The notes under the pieces are model-generated. The model did no database searches and had not been told where the DNA came from. It was given only the letters and a program-made list of their open reading frames with translations. This document shows positions 60,425 through 64,000 of a DNA stretch of 64,000 bases, piece by piece. The DNA lies in contig CM060475.1 in NCBI GenBank assembly GCA_030544235.1, positions 1,511,920 to 1,575,919 on the forward strand, in the 5' to 3' direction. Position 1 is the first letter of the stretch; every line of letters starts with the position of its first letter. The stretch is from Lepturacanthus savala. Taxonomy: Eukaryota > Chordata > Actinopteri > Scombriformes > Trichiuridae. A program made the position numbers and the translations under genes.

Positions 60425-60806
60425 GCTACGCTCGCTTGATTGGAAGCACGTGTCCTCTTTTGTCATCATGGGCCAATGTGTGTGCTGTGATGTACGTTGT
60501 TGCTCACACACACACACAAATACACGCATCGACGGCGCTGACTGCAGCAGCCATCTGCGCTGGAAAAGCAGCAGGGAGCGATGGAGAAAGGGGACAGACA
60601 GAGAGCAGTAAGGAGGAGTAATTGTATTCAATAAACTGGGGAGAATTGAACATTTCAGCAGAACAGAGGCTGCCAAACAGCTTCCGCAACTAAGTGTCTC
60701 CAGCAGCAGTGATCGGATCGCACATCACTTTGCAGGTTTGTGCAGCGGAAAGCAGCAGAGCGGGACGGGCTTTACGCAACAAAATGAAGGTATAGAATGT
60801 GTAAGG

Positions 60807-61282
60807 TAGTGGTTCTCAAAGTGGGCTATGGGGACCCCCAGGGATCCTTGGGGGGGTCGTAAGGAGGACTTCCATATATATACATATATATATACATTAC
60901 CACATTAGCAATGTATAGAGTGTATTATTTTTCATTCATTTTATATAATGAGGTGGAAATGCAGAGAGAAATAAATGGGGTTGTGAATATATAAATAAAT
61001 ATTAACATTTAACAAATAATAACATATAAAAATGAATAAATAAAATAGAAAATCAAATAAATGCTGTGTTTATGTGCAATTAAAAAAAAAATATGTGCAT
61101 TTTCATGTCATTTTCTTTCGTTATTGTTGTTTAGGCAGTTTTATTCCTGCATAAATTTGGCCATGTGTTTCCTGCATTTTCTGTTATTAATCACCTAAAG
61201 CAGAAATCCTATCAGATGGGGTCTGTGGTCTGTTTTATGTGTGTTTAAGGGTCCTTGGCATGAAAAGGTTTGGTAACCACTG
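60807..61282 (+). mobile_element. hAT-like non-autonomous element, about 476 bp
   Basis: Left end TAGTGGTTCTCAAAGTGGGC and right end TGAAAAGGTTTGGTAACCAC then TG are inverted repeats of hAT type. The 8-bp flanks (GTGTAAGG and ATGTTAGT) agree at 5 of 8 positions, perhaps a decayed target duplication. AT-rich interior, non-coding, with a 30-bp piece of the TA-flanked MITE at 60898-60925 inside. Confidence 0.7.
60898..60925 (+). mobile_element. Short fragment of the TA-flanked MITE inside the hAT element
   Basis: ACCACATTAGCAATGTATAG then AGTGTAT matches the core of the copies at 10085 and 27080. Confidence 0.6.
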
Positions 61283-61999
61283 ATGTTAGTCATTTAGAAA
61301 AAGCAACATTTCAGCCAACCTACAATAGCAAAGTATTTTTTTTTTTATTCAGAGTGCTTTCTAAAGGTCAAAAGTTGGTGAGTTAAAATCTATAACTCCA
61401 GCTGGTGGAGCTAAAGACATCCTGTTTCAGACGGAGGCTGAACTGAGGAGTCACAAGAAGGAGCTGCTAGAAGATAAATAAGGAGTTTTTTGAACGGTAA
61501 CTCATTAAAGAGATTCCAGCAGATTTAAAACAGACATGGAAAACGCTGTATATCTTTAAAAATCTTCTTGCCAATCGGGCGTGCAGAGTTTTCCCTGGAG
61601 AGCATCAAAACTAACAAAAAGACTTTTCACACATCTAATGGTTGTAGTTGGTCCCCGGCGGGCTTCTTTAGGAAAGTTTAGTCTTGAGGCTTTTTGACTG
61701 TTGTTTATCGTCTCCTCGAGCTTTTCCACACATTTTTGTGCACAGAAAACACAGACATGATTGTCGGATTGACGTTTTTTGGAGAGCAGCGCTTCCTCCA
61801 GTCTGATGCCGGATAGGTGTGAGGGAGACAGCACTTAATTTGACACATGCTGACACTTACACAGTTGGTTTTAATGTGCATATATTACATTTTTTTGTGC
61901 GCCAGGATCTCATTTTTTTTTTCTTTTTGTTGATATCATTAATTTTACAATCCAGCGGCTGCTTTATTCAGCTTTGACATGACCATGAATTAAAAGGCG

Positions 62000-62130
62000 C
62001 AGGCTCCGCGGGGCTCGTGCTTCACCTCTCTATACGGCTGACACACTCGATTGGCTCCGCACACCAGCATTAGTCAAGCGCGGGAGCGAAATCAATGTGA
62101 ACGCCGCTCGAGCATATGGGATCACGTCAT
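62000..62130. promoter_or_regulatory. Candidate non-coding regulatory block (hypothesis)
   Basis: GCTCCGCGGGGCTCGTGC, CACACCAGCATTAGTCAAGC and GAAATCAATGTGAACGCCGC in repeat-free, CpG-bearing sequence that stands out from the AT-rich flanks. No conservation data. Confidence 0.25.
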
Positions 62131-62233
62131 CATCACACGTGTATACATGCATAGAATAATGTGTATGTGCGCGCGGGAGAGAAAGGTGGCCACAGAAAGT
62201 GAAGAAAGAATGAGCCACTGAAGAGAAGGATGA

Positions 62234-62254
62234 AAGAGAGAGAGAGAGAGAGAG
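62234..62254. repeat. (AG)n tract
   Basis: Perfect AG run of about 10 units. Confidence 0.9.
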
Positions 62255-62897
62255 TCCAGTGGGAGCTGAGGGAGTTTCAACTCCCTGCTGCCAGTCTAGT
62301 CCAGCCTTATATGGAGGATCTGAACTGGAAGAAAGAACTTTCCCACATCAAGTGCACACAGAGCTGCTCGACCCTGTCATTCATTCTTTGTGTGTATGCG
62401 TGTGTGTGGAAAGTAGATGTCTTGTAAAATATCTACGTATGTGTGTAAGTATTTTCGTCTAGTTTTAGTGAATAGTCTTTGACAGCGGGTCGATAGTAAT
62501 GTTATTCAAAATTTAGATTTATTGTAGGTTTCGTATAGCTTGTAGAGGATGCTGTTTTCTGCATCCCGTGCCTCACTAATAAATCAGTGATGCTTAGTTG
62601 TAAAGCAGGCAGGTAAATACACATATTGACCCTAAAATGAGGATTAATGGGTTTTTATCTTCTATTTGTCAGTGTGTATGAGGCTGGAATGCATTTAGTG
62701 AAACACGGGTTAACACGTGAAATCACTATGGATTAGCAGCAGGTTTAACCAGAGAAGCACTCGCCACGTTGCCGCATTCAGTGCCGACAACAGGGGTGGA
62801 TGCTCCTCACTCAGGCAGGGGGAAGAAATACAAGTGAATCGCATCCTGTGAAGGTACTTTTGGGATTTAAAAAGACACTTCTATACATTTTTTATGT

Positions 62898-63046
62898 GCT
62901 AATGTGTTAAATGACTATTCTAGCTGCAAATGTCTGGTTTTTGGTGCAATATCTACATAGATGTATAGAGGCGCATTTCCAGCAACTATCAGTTCAGTGT
63001 AACCTAATGGTACAATGTGTTTGCTCATTGCATCAGGAGGCTAATG
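62898..63046 (-). mobile_element. TA-flanked MITE, minus-orientation, truncated
   Basis: TAAATGACTATTCTAGCTGC, AAATGTCTGGTTTTTGGTGC, ATTTCCAGCAACTATCAGTT and AATGTGTTTGCTCATTGCAT, the reverse complement of the 27080 copy. Both ends are missing. Confidence 0.8.
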
Positions 63047-63284
63047 TAGTAAAACTTTCTATTCAGTAGTTTATGTATTAATTTCACAAATACACCATTA
63101 AATATACGTGTAGCTTGTCTGTATATCAACTGCAGCCAATTATGAAGCTTCCTCCAACATGATTCCTTCCAGTAGGAGGCCGGGCTTTTATGACACGGGT
63201 GAGTCCACCTCAGACACTGGTATCTCGCTGCAGCCCGTCTCACCTGTCACTCAAATACCCAGGCGCTCATCTGCTGCTGCCACC

Positions 63285-63287
<3 letters not shown>

Positions 63288-63319
<32 letters not shown>
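63288..63319. repeat. Microsatellite (CA)16
   Basis: CA run followed by ATACGTATAATCC. The two ORFs across it are repeat-encoded. Confidence 0.93.
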
Positions 63320-63322
<3 letters not shown>

Positions 63323-64000
63323 GTATAATCCTTCAAGCTCAAGTGGGGGTCAGAGAGGATTTATTTTTCCGATGGTCCGGTTGCAGTTTTCTGGCTAATT
63401 GCTTCGAGGCGAAAGCTCGGAGGGGGGCGGGACCGCCGCGGCGACTCAGGCAGGAAGGTTAGAGAGGTTAGAGGCGAAGTGTGGAGACAAGGAAGCAAGG
63501 TTGGGACGAGAAATGGAGAAGGAGGAAAAAAAATATTGGATTTTTACTTCGTCCGACCGTAAATTACCAAATAACAGCCAGGGCGTTTATTTGTTTCAGT
63601 AACTTCATAGATGAGGCGTTTATTTAACACCAGGCGCCAGCAAAACTGGAATTTTTTCAAATTCTTTTATGAAATCAGTATAGCTTGCATATCTCTGCAT
63701 ATTTTATGACAGAAACTTAGAATTTATTTTTTATTTTTCCACTGCACTAGAACTAGAGCAATAAGCAAATAAGCAAAAACACCTGAGAGGATGTTCTTTA
63801 ACGTCATTGGAGCACATCAGTGATGCAGTCAGGATCGAGGCACTTGTGAATTTAATTCCTTTTTGTTTAAAATGGTTCCCATTTTAAAAATGTAAATATC
63901 TCCTGCTTTTTTTTGTCTATGAATAATTATGGGGTATTTTAGGACATTTCATGAACCAAGTGACGAATCAGAGACTTGGAACCGGCGGTTATTTATTATT

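Larger units (their letters stand above)
13681..64000 (-). other. erbb4: erbb4 intron 1 (partial, continues beyond the window)
   Basis: This is the sequence upstream of exon 2 in transcript direction. No signal-peptide exon is recognised, so intron 1 is inferred to exceed 50 kb, in keeping with the very long first intron of ERBB4 genes. Outside the repeats and candidate blocks listed separately, I see nothing assignable in the spacers 15730-16510, 16870-17820, 18060-19140, 20000-21260, 24800-25470, 25850-27080, 27300-29350, 30790-32670, 33000-33640, 40630-42440, 43860-46340, 46900-49160, 49620-50510, 50900-52080, 54030-55150, 57780-60400 and 61300-62000. Confidence 0.8.

Noticed and set aside
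61556..61834. 92-aa minus-strand ORF with a Cys pair (CVFCAQKC)
   Set aside because: It resembles a zinc-knuckle only superficially, with no transposase or reverse transcriptase motifs and no neighbouring coding sequence.

Overview
The window is vertebrate, almost certainly teleost fish, genomic DNA lying inside one very large gene transcribed on the minus strand. The only protein-coding sequence I can support is a 152-nt internal exon at 13529-13680 (minus). It translates without interruption into the start of the extracellular ligand-binding (L1) domain of an ErbB receptor tyrosine kinase, closest to ERBB4, with AG and GT splice sites in place. The high-coordinate side (13681-64000) is therefore intron 1 (at least 50.3 kb) and the low-coordinate side (1-13528) is intron 2 (at least 13.5 kb). 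Both run off the window. Exon 1 and exon 3 are not visible. I assume intron numbering follows the human gene.

The teleost call rests on the repeats: a full-length tRNA-headed fish SINE with a perfect 13-bp target duplication (6827-7180), at least six copies or fragments of a small TA-flanked transposon with the TIR core CACTACCATTCAAAAG, hAT-type remnants starting CAGTGGTTC, several other dispersed fish-type repeats, and very dense long (CA)n/(TG)n and (TA)n microsatellites. Intron 2 holds the SINE, two minisatellite-bearing elements of 31-bp period, two members of a three-member AT-rich family and a complete transposon 134 bp from exon 2. Intron 1 holds a GATATC-punctuated degenerate array (15.1-15.7 kb), a local A/B duplication (17.8-20.0 kb), a microsatellite belt (22.2-24.8 kb), a 198-bp TIR element (38.5 kb), a 450-bp TIR element (49.2 kb), a 30-G homopolymer (54.0 kb) and hAT remnants (56.3 and 60.8 kb).

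Between the repeats are blocks of mixed, non-repetitive sequence rich in TAAT/ATTA motifs. Developmental-gene introns often carry enhancers of this look, but conservation cannot be judged from one sequence, so they are listed at low confidence. No other gene, RNA gene, CRISPR array, operon or complete autonomous transposon was recognised. No undescribed biological system is evident. The best leads are the splice context of exon 2, inverted transposon copies flanking it, and a few unusual repeats.
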